A stretch of 31,938 nt of DNA. Origin: a virus. Every line of letters begins with the position of its first letter. The first letter of the stretch is position 1. The stretch covers positions 1-31,938 of IMG/VR virus record IMGVR_UViG_3300034521_000387. One strand, given 5' to 3'. Shown one piece after another: positions 6,686-16,958 of the stretch. The notes beneath the pieces were generated by a model. The model was not told where the DNA came from and did not search any database. It was given only the letters and a program-made list of their open reading frames with translations. A program made the translations under genes and the position numbers.

Positions 6686-9160
6686 TTATTGCGGAGTAAC
6701 ATCCTGAGGTCGCCACCAGTATGTCTGGTTAAATTCTTTCTTCGAACGCTGCTCCATCTTACGCAGATAGCCAGGGGAAAAATACTCCTGCATCTGGTTA
6801 AAGATCATATGATCAAGCGCAGCCTTTAGGTACCAGATGTTGGCACCAGGTGTCAGACCTTTTCCAAGCTTAACCAGATCACCACCAGTTTGCTCGCTCT
6901 TACCTTCTACCGCATTCAGCGGGATTCCCTGCCCGATCTTAATGACATCATCTACGAGACCAGCGACAGGCCCGAGCATTGAAGCCAGTGCGCCGCTTCC
7001 GTACCTGGTGTGATCCGACAGCAGGAAATCACCGTACAGGCCAAGACCACCGCCTTTCAGCAGAGCACCAAGCCAGAATTTAGCAGCATCTTCACCGGCC
7101 ATATCCCGCGGATTACGGCCTGATGCCATGTCATTTAGTTGCTGAGAAAGCGCGCCAAGTATTGTCGTGCTGGCTATAAACGTCGCGATATAAGCAGCCC
7201 GCCCACCAGCAGAAGGCATACCCATAGCCCGAGACCAGTGGCGCATCACAACAGAGATCGGGAATGACTTGAACAAGAATACGCTGCGGGTTAATTCACC
7301 TTTCCATGTTCCGCGCTGGATACCTGAACCGGTAACCATCTGCTCACGCGCACCCGGAGTTATCACAGCCATGTCAACTTCTTCGGTAACCGCTCCGAGT
7401 AACTTACGCATTGCTTCAAACTTCACGCGCTCCGGTGATCCGAGGTGCTCTACAGCAGCATCGGGTATACGCATGATGCTTTCCGGAGTCAGCATCGTAT
7501 CGTTGCCTTTCCCCCAGTCCTCCTGTTGCGCCAGCTTCCACACGCTCCAGTCGGTATCGGTGATTCCTTTGCTTTTCAGTATGCGGAAATCGTCATTAGA
7601 CAGGCTTTTCAGATCCGGTGTTCTGGTAACAACATCACCAAGACTGCCCATCATAGTGACACCGTAGGCACGCTTGTGCGCGTCGGACCACGCAGTTAAT
7701 CCACTGGCGCGCATAACCGCAGTTGCAGCCCACCGGGAGACAGACGGCCCCATATTATCCATCGCCCAGCGGTTAACGCTGCCGAGCAGTGATTCCATAG
7801 CCAAGCCAGCACGACGAGCCCTGGCCAATTCAGTGCGATTCGTTGGGTCCATAGCTTCAAGCTGGTTACGGAATAGCTGATTCATCGGAAGGTTGGTAAC
7901 CTTCGCTGACAGGTACATGGTTCCAAGATCAGAGAACGATGACAACAGCGCAGAACCGAGACGACTGGCAACCATCCAGTTGCGGATGTTATCCGACCAG
8001 CGCGCAATATGCGGGTTTGCAACAGGCTGAGTTTTACCAGAAATAAAGTTATACAGGTTCTCAGTATTGTTTGCCTGGCGCTCTATGCGACCGGTATCCT
8101 GCGGGTTAGCCGTAGCTGTCTCTGATTTTGTCTGATCCAGTAGTGAGTGGAACACATGATCCGGGTTTGGTCCGTAGGTTTCCACCAGCGCAATATCTTT
8201 ACTGATACCCTCCAGGTGCCCTACCATGATTTCCCAGAGTGATCGGTCGCCGTACATCTGCTGGTACTGGAGGTATGAATCAGCGTCTTTAAAGTGGATC
8301 TGGCGTGAGGCGTTGCCACGGTTTGCCCGCGCACCGGAAATACGCATACCGGTATCAGTGAGTTTATTCAGGCCACCTGTGGCAATCGTGTTATAGGCTT
8401 CACCGAGAAAAGCTGATAACTCAGTATCATTCATCAACTGGCCGTCGGCGCGTGTGTAATATTTGCGATCTAGTTTACCAATCACATCACTTACCCACTT
8501 ATCCTTCGATACTGCCCCAACCTTTTCCATAGAATGGTGCTGAGGTATACCCCAGTTTTCCAGATAGCCGATATCACCACCAGCATCATTAAACCTGCGG
8601 CGCAGTAGCTCAGTAACTTCGCCCCAGGCTTTCGCCCCTTTCATGGCTTTCGCATTTCCGGTTTTCTGGCCGCGCATCTCAAACACCAGATCACGGACTC
8701 CGGCTTCATCTTCAAACAGACCGAAGAAACGAGGATCAACAGCCTCGAACGCCTCCTGTAACTGGCTTAATGCGTAATCACGGGTCGCTTTCGTGCGTGA
8801 CTCAACAGAGAGAAAGTTTGATTTCCCGTCAGCGCTGAAGGCGATCGTGCGGTTGAGTGCTCCTAGCTTTCCGTCAGCACCCTGATAACTGTTAATGAAG
8901 TTGTCCAGGCGCTGACGCGCTGCGATGGTAAGCGCGACACGGCGTTTTTTCAGTGCCGCCTCTCGCTGCAACTCTTCAGCCGCCAGTTGCCCGGCTCGGC
9001 GCAGGCGTTCAGCGTCGTTAAGTTGACGCCATGACATCGGATCATCACGGGCAATAGACCGCATATTGCGGTAAATGCGGTCTTCTATATTCTGTATTTC
9101 TCGGGCTGTAAGAGTGCGCTGTGCTGCCTGTTGCACGGCCTGAATACATTCCTGTCTCAT
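6686..9160 (-). CDS. Large internal (ejection) protein, last of three
   Basis: This 824-residue protein is in the position of epsilon15 gp17, one of three proteins packed in the virion and ejected with the DNA to form a channel across the cell envelope. It is rich in Arg, Gln and Ala at the N-terminus, which looks helical and coiled. The middle is mixed, and a hydrophobic stretch occurs near residues 630-680 (AAYIATFIASTTILGALSQ, then FWLGALLKGGGLGLYGDFLL), which could enter the membrane. The start is supported by GAGAGGATAATTGA before the ATG. It follows the 600-residue ejection protein by 4 bp. The call is from gene order and size; I see no enzymatic motif. Confidence 0.75.
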   Translation of the reverse strand: MRQECIQAVQQAAQRTLTAREIQNIEDRIYRNMRSIARDDPMSWRQLNDAERLRRAGQLAAEELQREAALKKRRVALTIAARQRLDNFINSYQGADGKLGALNRTIAFSADGKSNFLSVESRTKATRDYALSQLQEAFEAVDPRFFGLFEDEAGVRDLVFEMRGQKTGNAKAMKGAKAWGEVTELLRRRFNDAGGDIGYLENWGIPQHHSMEKVGAVSKDKWVSDVIGKLDRKYYTRADGQLMNDTELSAFLGEAYNTIATGGLNKLTDTGMRISGARANRGNASRQIHFKDADSYLQYQQMYGDRSLWEIMVGHLEGISKDIALVETYGPNPDHVFHSLLDQTKSETATANPQDTGRIERQANNTENLYNFISGKTQPVANPHIARWSDNIRNWMVASRLGSALLSSFSDLGTMYLSAKVTNLPMNQLFRNQLEAMDPTNRTELARARRAGLAMESLLGSVNRWAMDNMGPSVSRWAATAVMRASGLTAWSDAHKRAYGVTMMGSLGDVVTRTPDLKSLSNDDFRILKSKGITDTDWSVWKLAQQEDWGKGNDTMLTPESIMRIPDAAVEHLGSPERVKFEAMRKLLGAVTEEVDMAVITPGAREQMVTGSGIQRGTWKGELTRSVFLFKSFPISVVMRHWSRAMGMPSAGGRAAYIATFIASTTILGALSQQLNDMASGRNPRDMAGEDAAKFWLGALLKGGGLGLYGDFLLSDHTRYGSGALASMLGPVAGLVDDVIKIGQGIPLNAVEGKSEQTGGDLVKLGKGLTPGANIWYLKAALDHMIFNQMQEYFSPGYLRKMEQRSKKEFNQTYWWRPQDVTPQ

Positions 9161-9164
9161 TCAA

Positions 9165-10967
9165 TTATCCTCTCAAGAAACACGCTACAGCCACGTCAAA
9201 AAGGCTGGAATCCTGTATTGCCTGCTCATTCTCTCTGCTCGCTTCGTCCAGCATTTCCCGAGCGCTTCTCGACTGCGGGTTTCCGTCATCATCCAGGACG
9301 GTGATAATCATGTCCGGAGACTCAACCAGTGAATCTTCAGCGATACGAAGATCCATATCTCCGGCCTGTTCAGCCGTTGGCCTTTGCTCTGCATGTCGCA
9401 ATACAGCACCAGGTTCAAAAGGTGCAGACTCGTCAGGAGTCCGTACTTCTGCTGTTTTATAGAATGATATGGCCTGTGCGTTAAGATCGCTTTCTGCCTG
9501 CTGGCGTCGTGCTAATTCCGCCCGCGCTTCAAAGTTAACCCCACCCTCAACATTCGCCGCCAGATTATCCTTTGCCGTCTGTAGTCTGACCGACTCGTCA
9601 TTGATACGCTGGTCAATATCACGCAGCCTTTCCTGACGCGCTACGCGTGCACGCGATAACTCGCGTCCGCTGCCTGAAGGTTGTTCGTTCATGACTCCTG
9701 AGCGTTCCTGGTTGAGTGTTTCAATGTATCGCTCAATACCGGCGATATCAGTCTGCAACTGATTAACCTGCTCAACGCCTAAAGCCTGAGCCGCTTGCTG
9801 TTCCAGCAATCTGGTATCAACAGCTATCTGAGTGCTTCCTTCTTCAGAGCGATACAGGGTTTCATCGATGGCCTGAGAAATAAGGTTTCTCCTCCCATGA
9901 ATATCGCTAAATGATGCTGGTTCGGCAATGCTGGACACATCAACTGCACGGCCCTGGCTTACGTCATTCATCGCCTTCTGTAGCGCCTGTATATGCGCAT
10001 CACGTGACAGGACATTAACAGGAACTCCAGGGGCTACATCAATCTCAGCGTGATGTGAGGCATTGGCTGCCAGCGCTGCATCCACCTCAGCCGGGGAAAA
10101 TTCAGGAGTTGCAGCGCTCTCACCGCGAGCGTTCAGGAACCTACCTACACCACCAAACGCCACACCAAGAACCGCATCGATGGCGATAGACTGGCGATCA
10201 AACACATCGTACTGAGCAGCCATTTCGTTATAACCGCCATCACGCAGCGTCTTTGCAGTAAGTCCGCGCTGCGCCATCCCAAAGGCAATGTTAGTTCCGG
10301 CTGCGTATGCGATATCTGGAGCTGCTCGAACAGCAGTAGCTGCAACATTACGCACAGCACTTTCACCTGTCCTCGCTAGTTGTGCGCCAACACTTTCTGC
10401 CAGCGCACCACCAGCGCGTAGACCGAGGCTCATAGGGATCAATGTGCCAGCGCCAGCAGTGACACCCTGCACCAGACCAGCTTCTTGAGCAGTCCTGAAA
10501 TCTACTCCCTGAGCAGTCAAGCGTTCAAACTCAGAGAAACCCTGCAACGCAGTGACGGCTGCAGCCCCGCCAGCAGGACCAGAAAGCAGTGTTCCTACTA
10601 CCGCCTGTCCGCCCATGTCGAACAGACCATGCAGAACCTGACCAGCAGTTCCTGTCGTAGCTGAGTCAGGCGTCAGGCGCTTTACCTGTTGCTCTGCGAG
10701 CTTACGTTGTTCGGCTATGTACTCAGCGGACGTGTCATTGATGGAAGTATTTTCGTTAACAAACTTCGCGATCGGTGAGACGATCTTATCCATTCCAGCC
10801 CAAAGAAGCTGGTCAGGTTTGGCAACCAGTCCAGAATACAGACCTGATACCGCAGCGGTACCTGAGTTATCGAAGAATCCGACATCGGTATTAAACCCTG
10901 CTGGGTTAGACGCTGCTTCATCCAGTTGCTGATTCTGGTTAACTGCGTTGAGACCAAAGTAACTCAT
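9165..10967 (-). CDS. Internal (ejection) protein, second of three
   Basis: This 600-residue protein matches the position of epsilon15 gp16. Residues of roughly 100-290 are very rich in Ala and Gly with long stretches of small hydrophobic residues (QAVVGTLLSGPAGGAAAVTAL), a pattern seen in ejection proteins that insert into membranes. Residues of about 380-500 are Gln/Glu/Arg-rich and probably coiled coil. Its ATG overlaps the stop of the upstream 836-residue protein (ATGA), so their synthesis is probably coupled. The role is inferred: part of the trans-envelope conduit during infection, carried inside the capsid. No catalytic motif is visible. Confidence 0.75.
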   Translation of the reverse strand: MSYFGLNAVNQNQQLDEAASNPAGFNTDVGFFDNSGTAAVSGLYSGLVAKPDQLLWAGMDKIVSPIAKFVNENTSINDTSAEYIAEQRKLAEQQVKRLTPDSATTGTAGQVLHGLFDMGGQAVVGTLLSGPAGGAAAVTALQGFSEFERLTAQGVDFRTAQEAGLVQGVTAGAGTLIPMSLGLRAGGALAESVGAQLARTGESAVRNVAATAVRAAPDIAYAAGTNIAFGMAQRGLTAKTLRDGGYNEMAAQYDVFDRQSIAIDAVLGVAFGGVGRFLNARGESAATPEFSPAEVDAALAANASHHAEIDVAPGVPVNVLSRDAHIQALQKAMNDVSQGRAVDVSSIAEPASFSDIHGRRNLISQAIDETLYRSEEGSTQIAVDTRLLEQQAAQALGVEQVNQLQTDIAGIERYIETLNQERSGVMNEQPSGSGRELSRARVARQERLRDIDQRINDESVRLQTAKDNLAANVEGGVNFEARAELARRQQAESDLNAQAISFYKTAEVRTPDESAPFEPGAVLRHAEQRPTAEQAGDMDLRIAEDSLVESPDMIITVLDDDGNPQSRSAREMLDEASRENEQAIQDSSLFDVAVACFLRG

Positions 10968-13474
10968 TGCGGGATCCCCTCTGAGAATCTCTGGCGCTGT
11001 TGGGTAAGATCAATGACGACAGGAGTTCCATCATCTTTCAGCAAATACCCAGTTCCTAGCTTCACAAGATACTGGCTATCTCCATAGCTTTGCAGACCAT
11101 ACTGCCCTGGTGGGGCCTTTATTCCAGCACCAGTCACCTGAGTTTTCCAGGCCTGATCAACTTGTTTATCAAATTGCTCGGCAGACATCCCCCACGGCAA
11201 CAGCACGCTGCCCATGCCGTTATAGTCATGTACGCCACCAGTAGCTACGTTAACAGCCTGCTTCCATGTGTCACTGTCAATCTCACCTGATACAACGCCC
11301 TTCTTCGCCATCACGCCAGCGTAATAATCCTTCGCTATCTCGTAGGCCATTGATGCGCCCTGCGCGTCACCGGCAAACGCATCCTTCACCATGTCAGAGA
11401 ACTCAAGACGAAGATCGTTATCTTTCGGCATTGGGATGCCTTTCACATCATCTGTACCTTTGCGAGCTGCTGCACCAGAAAGGATGGTTTGTGCTGCCGA
11501 TTCAGGTGATACAGAAACATCAGGGTTAAACCAGTTTTTCTCAGCCACAACACCGCCTGGCTTATCCATAAGGATCCCGGCGACAGCTGCCGATGGGGCA
11601 TTGGCGCTGATCTGCTGAAGCGCCGACATATATACCTGACCGCCTCCGGTGCTCTGCCGAATGGTGTCGAGATATGCAGACTGCTGAGAAACTGGTGCAT
11701 CGCGAAAGAAGGCACCTATTTGATTGGCTTCATCTTTGGAAAAGAACGTCAGCGGCGTGCCGTATGATTTAGCCAGATCTACAGCCTGAGACGCCCGAAG
11801 GGCAATCGTCTGGCTGAAATTGTTCTGGTTGGTCATATCGATAGGCTTTGTTTGCCCGGAAGAAAGTGAAAACTGAATTGGGTCTGCTTTACGTTGCGCG
11901 AGAACAGTACTGGCAGCAGAGACAACTGCGTCATAGGTTTTGGCGCGCGCTGCATATCCTTCACCAGTTTCACCGGTGTCTGGCTTCAGGTTTTCTACCG
12001 CAGCCTGAATGCTGCTGGTCGGCATATTGCGAAAGGATCCGATGTACTGCCCAGCTATCTGTGTGTTGCGAAACTCTGTGTAGCGGAGATTGCCTTCACG
12101 CACGCCGTAGGCAGCGAGGAAGTCGTTCTGCGTGGGGGCATCAGGGAAGTCAACGCCGCGCATGTATGCCGCGCTGGCATCGCGCACACGGCTGTCGATA
12201 TTGGTGCGATATTCCGCCTGTTGCTGCTTGCGGATCTGGTCAGCCTGGCGAAGGAACGTCGCCTGAGCCTCCGGAGATGCAGCGTCAAATGCCGCGTTGC
12301 CGGTATAGCGCTTTGTGCTGGTAGGAAGTTGTGATAGACCTATGGCCGCGCTAACGCCGGTAGCGAGCTGCTGATCGCTGTACGGCTGGCTGCCGTTCTC
12401 ATGTTGGATAATGGAGGCACACAAAGCCTTTAGCGTGTCAGGGTTTGATGCATCAAGCGGCTGATCAGGCGTTACGCCGAGCTGCGCACATACCGCCTGA
12501 ATATAGGCGTCGGTGTTATTATTGTCAGACGGCGGCGCCCAGCGGTTAATGATGTCGTTGACAGTATCAATGCCCTGCCTCTGGTACGACAGTAGATTGC
12601 GGCCCAGCGCTCGGATGCCGTGTTCTGGAGTTTCGAACTTGGCAAAGCGACCATCATCACCGGTCTGGCCTACCCACGGATTGGTTTTGCTGTACTCAAG
12701 GTTGCCTGGGTTATTATTGCGAATGCCACGGGCGCTATCACCAGAACCACCATCTGATACCGCACGGCGGGAGCCGGTAACTGTATCGCTTAACTCACCA
12801 TTGCTCTGAATGAACTCGATGGAGTTGTTGGCTGACCACTGCGACAGTGACGCGTCGGCGACCTTCTCCTTGAACTCGATCTTCTTGGCCTGAATCTGCT
12901 CAGTACTCCAGCCATGCGCGGCACCGTAATCTTCAATCTGCTGAAATGTCTGCTGGTTGTAGAGTACATAGTTGTCATTGTCGCCGTAGGCGGCGGCAGC
13001 CAGTTTACCGTTGTTCGCCAGCATCGCCTGGAACTGCCCTTCTTCATAGGCATTAAGTTGGCTTATCTCATGTCGTCCAGCCTGGGTAGTGAACTGAATG
13101 CGCTGCTGCTGCGCCTGCTGCATAAAACCAGCCCGGGCACCTTCCGGCAGTGTCATCGCGATCTGCTCTGCCTGAGCATCGAACTGTTGGGTGTACTCCT
13201 GACCTTTGCCGAGCGCATTTTTACCATGGAGATTCAGCAGCCCGGTATCCGGGTTAGTCAGCAGATCACTGGAAATCTGGCTGAGTTGCAATGAGGCATC
13301 CTGAGCCTGAGCAACATCTGCGCGCTGCTTTGCCTGTGCAAAAACATCGACATATTTATCCGCAACCCCACCTAAAACATCGCCCATCTGTGGAGTATTA
13401 AATGTTTGTAGGCCTGGAGACTGAAACCCGCGACTTTCAACCTGACGACCAGTGACTGTTGGTACTGTTGGCAT
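10964..13474 (-). CDS. Internal (ejection) protein with peptidoglycan-hydrolase-like domain, first of three
   Basis: This 836-residue protein is in the position of epsilon15 gp15. The N-terminal 240 residues are Gln/Ala-rich and helical. At about residues 249-258, RGIRNNNPGN begins a domain (to about 370) seen in phage structural proteins that open the murein layer. It includes the ...VGQTGDDGRFAKFETPEHGIRALGRNLLSYQ region and the C-terminal SIIQHENG, where the Glu may be catalytic. The remainder is helical with no motif I recognise. A strong Shine-Dalgarno (AGGAGATACCGAA) precedes the ATG. The likely job is local peptidoglycan digestion so that the other ejection proteins and DNA can pass. 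The enzymatic class is inferred. Confidence 0.78.
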   Translation of the reverse strand: MPTVPTVTGRQVESRGFQSPGLQTFNTPQMGDVLGGVADKYVDVFAQAKQRADVAQAQDASLQLSQISSDLLTNPDTGLLNLHGKNALGKGQEYTQQFDAQAEQIAMTLPEGARAGFMQQAQQQRIQFTTQAGRHEISQLNAYEEGQFQAMLANNGKLAAAAYGDNDNYVLYNQQTFQQIEDYGAAHGWSTEQIQAKKIEFKEKVADASLSQWSANNSIEFIQSNGELSDTVTGSRRAVSDGGSGDSARGIRNNNPGNLEYSKTNPWVGQTGDDGRFAKFETPEHGIRALGRNLLSYQRQGIDTVNDIINRWAPPSDNNNTDAYIQAVCAQLGVTPDQPLDASNPDTLKALCASIIQHENGSQPYSDQQLATGVSAAIGLSQLPTSTKRYTGNAAFDAASPEAQATFLRQADQIRKQQQAEYRTNIDSRVRDASAAYMRGVDFPDAPTQNDFLAAYGVREGNLRYTEFRNTQIAGQYIGSFRNMPTSSIQAAVENLKPDTGETGEGYAARAKTYDAVVSAASTVLAQRKADPIQFSLSSGQTKPIDMTNQNNFSQTIALRASQAVDLAKSYGTPLTFFSKDEANQIGAFFRDAPVSQQSAYLDTIRQSTGGGQVYMSALQQISANAPSAAVAGILMDKPGGVVAEKNWFNPDVSVSPESAAQTILSGAAARKGTDDVKGIPMPKDNDLRLEFSDMVKDAFAGDAQGASMAYEIAKDYYAGVMAKKGVVSGEIDSDTWKQAVNVATGGVHDYNGMGSVLLPWGMSAEQFDKQVDQAWKTQVTGAGIKAPPGQYGLQSYGDSQYLVKLGTGYLLKDDGTPVVIDLTQQRQRFSEGIPQ

Positions 13475-13486
13475 TTCGGTATCTCC

Positions 13487-14029
13487 TTATCGACCGGTTG
13501 GTGTGCCTATTGCGGCAGATATAGGGGCCGCTTTACTTTGCGAAAAAGGATTCCAAGTGCCCCCGCCCATCTGATAAGCCCCATATGCCTTCAGTGGCGC
13601 GGTTAGTAATGTCTGAGTCAAGCCTGCACTTCCTGCACTGCGCGCTGAATTTGCCTGAGACTGATAATTTGCCCCCTGAACACGAAAACCATATGCCTCT
13701 CTCTGGGCATTATTCACAGTAGTCAACGCATCGAGCGCACCGAATTGCGCAGTATCTCCGAAGATGTCCAGGGATGAACCGCTGCCCAATTCTGCGCCAG
13801 TTGCCGCCATGGTTGCCGCCTGCGTTCCCTGTCGTTGGCGCATTTCTCTGCGACGCTGATCTGCCTCTGCGTTACCTCTGTTTATGGAATCCTGAGCCTG
13901 AGCCTCTGCCACATCGGCATTTTTCTCTGCTACCGCAGAAGTGTATTTTGCCTGCTGGTTTTGGCTGTACATTGATGCGGCAGTTGATGCCACTGTGACT
14001 GCAACCATTGCTATAGCCGGGCTACACAT
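13487..14029 (-). CDS. T7 gp14-like internal virion protein
   Basis: This is a 180-residue protein. The N-terminus (MCSPAIAMVAVTVASTAASMYSQ) is a hydrophobic Ala/Val segment followed by a helical region rich in Gln, Ala, Glu and Arg, then a Gly/Ser/Ala-rich C-terminus. T7 gp14, an ejected protein that sits in the outer membrane, has this layout, as do small proteins at the same position in related podoviruses. It lies between the gp13-like acetyltransferase-fold protein (overlap TAATG) and the first large ejection protein, mirroring the T7 gp13-gp14-gp15-gp16 order. The call is from layout and order. Confidence 0.68.
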   Translation of the reverse strand: MCSPAIAMVAVTVASTAASMYSQNQQAKYTSAVAEKNADVAEAQAQDSINRGNAEADQRRREMRQRQGTQAATMAATGAELGSGSSLDIFGDTAQFGALDALTTVNNAQREAYGFRVQGANYQSQANSARSAGSAGLTQTLLTAPLKAYGAYQMGGGTWNPFSQSKAAPISAAIGTPTGR

Positions 14030-14493
14030 TATTTTCTCTCCATGTGGAATCGGTGAAACGGTAGGTTTTTAATGCCGTATGACTGAGGCTCATCGATGGT
14101 GAATCCCAACCAGTGAAGCCACGATTTGGCGACGTGGTTACGCGCATCAACATAATTTTCAAGATACGGATAAACGGTCAGCATTGCATTGACCACTTTT
14201 CCGCAGCGGCGAAGGAAGGTGCGCTGGTATTTCTCCAGCGCGTCAGTGCCCACCAGCCATGGAATTCCGCTGCCGCCGATCATCGATGCTGGTGCTACGC
14301 CAAAGACAGTCACCACTTCACCATTAATTAATCCGGCACAGCAAAATGTTGACGTGCGCAGACCGGTTTCCAGGACGCGGCGCGGACTCCATCCATTGGT
14401 TGCCAGAAATTCATCGATATCAGCCTGGCGAACAAGCGGAATAATGGTTTCTATATGCTCTGCGGTAGCGGGTACGATCTGAGCGTTAATCAT
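14029..14493 (-). CDS. T7 gp13-like protein, GNAT-fold
   Basis: This 154-residue protein has the compact alpha/beta layout of a small N-acetyltransferase-like fold (an IVPATAEHIETIIPLVRQADIDEF start, then VFGVAPA.....GIPWLVGTDALEKYQRTFLR). It matches my recollection of the phage T7 Gp13 family (DUF2833), which is needed for T7 particle morphogenesis but is not kept in the mature virion. The short motif that would bind acetyl-CoA is not clearly preserved, so an enzymatic role is doubtful. Both ends overlap neighbours by TAATG junctions, placing it in the coupled tail and ejection cluster. It probably helps install internal proteins. Confidence 0.72.
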   Translation of the reverse strand: MINAQIVPATAEHIETIIPLVRQADIDEFLATNGWSPRRVLETGLRTSTFCCAGLINGEVVTVFGVAPASMIGGSGIPWLVGTDALEKYQRTFLRRCGKVVNAMLTVYPYLENYVDARNHVAKSWLHWLGFTIDEPQSYGIKNLPFHRFHMERK

Positions 14494-16958
14494 TACTTGC
14501 CACCAACAGTAAGCCGAGGAATAACAGCCAGAACAGACAGCGGGAGAGGATCTTGCTGACGAACCTTAACGCGTCCGTTTTTATCCCAGTTACTGTCCAG
14601 GTTGACTTCTATTTTCCCTGTAGCGTCCTTAACAGGATCATCATAAAACTCATCATCACGCTGTGGGTATTCATACCAGGTTCCGCCAGGAGTTGTTGCC
14701 CATATGCCTCGGCTTGCGTTGACCACCATCGTGACAGTAGGAATGACCTGCTTTTTGTCCAGCAGCGTTTCCTGCCCGTTGATATTGATATCCAGAGTTT
14801 CGAATTCAGCGGTGATAGGCAGACCGATATGAACAACTGCGCCAGGTGATTCCAGCGTGACGGAGCCACCAGTTACAGTTTTTTGCGGCTCAACGCTGGC
14901 GTCTGACAGGATGTTTACCGTCTGACCTTCGAGGTGCGACAGTCCCCCGAACGTCTGGCGCGCCATCTGCCAGTTAGTTGTGGCCGCGTTACGCAGAACA
15001 GGTGGAACGTTGCGATTGAATCGGACGGTAACTGCGGTATTGCTGGTTACGGAGATGATATCGCCGCGCAGCTCTTTAGCCACCGGTTCGTTAGTGTCTG
15101 GATCCGTACCGGTATATGGGAACTGAATCTGAGAACCAACATCAGTATTAACGAAGTACGCTCCACCACTCACCGTAACCTGATAATCAACCTGATAGCT
15201 CCAGTCACCCGTGCCACCGCTGATGGTCATTGTGCGTGATGATGTGTTTCGTCCGTCGTAGCTCAGGCCGCAGTCGACAAAGAACGCATCTTCATCGTTG
15301 GTGAACAGGCGACTGGACAGGCGTTCGATGTAACGTTTTGTCTGCCCGTTGATGGTACGGTTAACCACGAAGTAAACAGCATCCTCGCTTCCTTCACTGA
15401 TAGAGCAGGTACTTTCGTACTTACCGGCGCTGGATTGTGGCGCCCATGCGAAAACCTGTTGATCGCGCAAATAGGTCAACACCAGCAATTTACCGTCATC
15501 CCGAATGCAGAACGCACTGCTGTACGGCACGATGCAGAATGACCAGTCGACAATGCTATGCTTCTGGAAAAGGTGGTTTGCCAGTATCGTCAGGTCCGTA
15601 CCCTGGTACCCGTCAACATCAAACGAATACGCCAGATCGCGCACAACGCTTCCCTTCTCCTGGATGAACAACGCGATGTTAGCCACGGCGATAGGCGGTA
15701 CGTTACTGGATCCGTTATTCCCCTGAGAGCTGAACGAGAACGCCGACGGCGTGAGAACCTTATTCTGGTCCCCGGATATCGTATATTCCCCTCCGGAAGT
15801 CAGCGCGACCAGGTTGCCAACGTCAATAAGATGGCGGATCTCATTTACCTGTCGCCCGGCGTAGGTGTAGATAATCCGATCGTCATCCTGAATCGGGTTG
15901 TTCTTGCCGAAGTCTTTGTAGTCGCCGGTTCGACTCGCCCAGATGGTTTGCGGGTACGCGGTAGACGCGGCAAAGTAAAGGCGCTGTTGATAGTAGACAA
16001 CGGTGCTCGGATAGCCGTTAACGCTGTTCCAGGCATATCTCGCCCATTTATAGCTGCTGTTAGCTGAGCCAACTACCTGTGATGGGATATAACTTACAAC
16101 TGTTGCTGTAGCGGTTAGTCCGTCACCAGCTACTGCTGTGATACGCGCAACGCCAAAACCACTGTGCAAATATTCCCACTGTATACCGGTATCACCGCCC
16201 CACCCATCCCAGGACATACCTTCAGTGTGAGATGGTCGCAGTGTGCCGGTTTTTCCGCCAGTATTGGCCCGGTAGTAGTTGCTGTCCGCACGGCGCACAT
16301 CATTGATGGTTGTGTCTTTGCTTGTTTCCCATACCGGTACGGAATCAATAGCAGGCTGCTCGAGATAGAACAATTTTCCGACCTGCTCAGCACCGAAGAT
16401 AGCAGAGCTGGCCGTCAGCGTAATGGTGCCGGTGCTGGCGCTGGCGTATACCTTCACTGTCTCATCAACGTTGATATCTTCGAACGGTCCGTTTTTGGTG
16501 GTGACGTCGACAATCTGCCAGTTGTCGTGCGCATAGCGGCGCAGTTCTTTCGGCGGGTAAGCAGGATGTACCAGCGTCAGAACATCGGCGCTCTGCGTGA
16601 ATTTGATGCGGAACAGGTCAGCCTCAGCATACGGCATCGCCAGTTCGTAGATCACATTGCTGCTGTTCAGCACATATGCACCGTCTTTGATAACGCGCAT
16701 GTAGCCGTCACCGAACTCCAGCGCATAGGTCTGTACAGTCGAGAACTGGAAAGGGATTAACCGGCACTGGCGATCAGGATATTTAGCTGGGCCAACAAAG
16801 CGCGTACCGGGTCGGTTCTCGACACCGCCATACTGACGAACAATGAAGTTATCACACTTGCGAAGCGCCACCTGATACTTTGACATATCAATGCGGCCAT
16901 ACAGTGACGGACCAATTTCACCGCCGGCAAAGCTCGGTTGAATCCAGCTAAAAGCCAT
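14493..16958 (-). CDS. Tail hub/nozzle protein (tubular protein B analogue)
   Basis: This 821-residue, beta-rich protein begins with a signature shared by many podovirus tail proteins: MAFSWIQPSFAGGEIGPSLYGRIDMSKYQVALRKCDNFIV..., in which a short peptide reads PSFAGGE, followed by a block containing GGVENRPGTRFV. The central part is a repetitive beta region (YYQQRLYFAAS, then a SGGEYTISGD block) like the propeller-type folds of nozzle proteins. It follows the adaptor protein by a TAATG overlap, the T7 gp11-gp12 and epsilon15 order. Its role is to form the tube below the portal and adaptor, to which the tailspikes attach and through which DNA passes. Confidence 0.8.
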   Translation of the reverse strand: MAFSWIQPSFAGGEIGPSLYGRIDMSKYQVALRKCDNFIVRQYGGVENRPGTRFVGPAKYPDRQCRLIPFQFSTVQTYALEFGDGYMRVIKDGAYVLNSSNVIYELAMPYAEADLFRIKFTQSADVLTLVHPAYPPKELRRYAHDNWQIVDVTTKNGPFEDINVDETVKVYASASTGTITLTASSAIFGAEQVGKLFYLEQPAIDSVPVWETSKDTTINDVRRADSNYYRANTGGKTGTLRPSHTEGMSWDGWGGDTGIQWEYLHSGFGVARITAVAGDGLTATATVVSYIPSQVVGSANSSYKWARYAWNSVNGYPSTVVYYQQRLYFAASTAYPQTIWASRTGDYKDFGKNNPIQDDDRIIYTYAGRQVNEIRHLIDVGNLVALTSGGEYTISGDQNKVLTPSAFSFSSQGNNGSSNVPPIAVANIALFIQEKGSVVRDLAYSFDVDGYQGTDLTILANHLFQKHSIVDWSFCIVPYSSAFCIRDDGKLLVLTYLRDQQVFAWAPQSSAGKYESTCSISEGSEDAVYFVVNRTINGQTKRYIERLSSRLFTNDEDAFFVDCGLSYDGRNTSSRTMTISGGTGDWSYQVDYQVTVSGGAYFVNTDVGSQIQFPYTGTDPDTNEPVAKELRGDIISVTSNTAVTVRFNRNVPPVLRNAATTNWQMARQTFGGLSHLEGQTVNILSDASVEPQKTVTGGSVTLESPGAVVHIGLPITAEFETLDININGQETLLDKKQVIPTVTMVVNASRGIWATTPGGTWYEYPQRDDEFYDDPVKDATGKIEVNLDSNWDKNGRVKVRQQDPLPLSVLAVIPRLTVGGK

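Noticed and set aside
15558-16760. Two long plus-strand frames (169 and 198 codons)
   Set aside because: They are antisense to the tail hub gene, are rich in Arg/Val/Cys as expected of a shadow frame, and have no promoter or Shine-Dalgarno.
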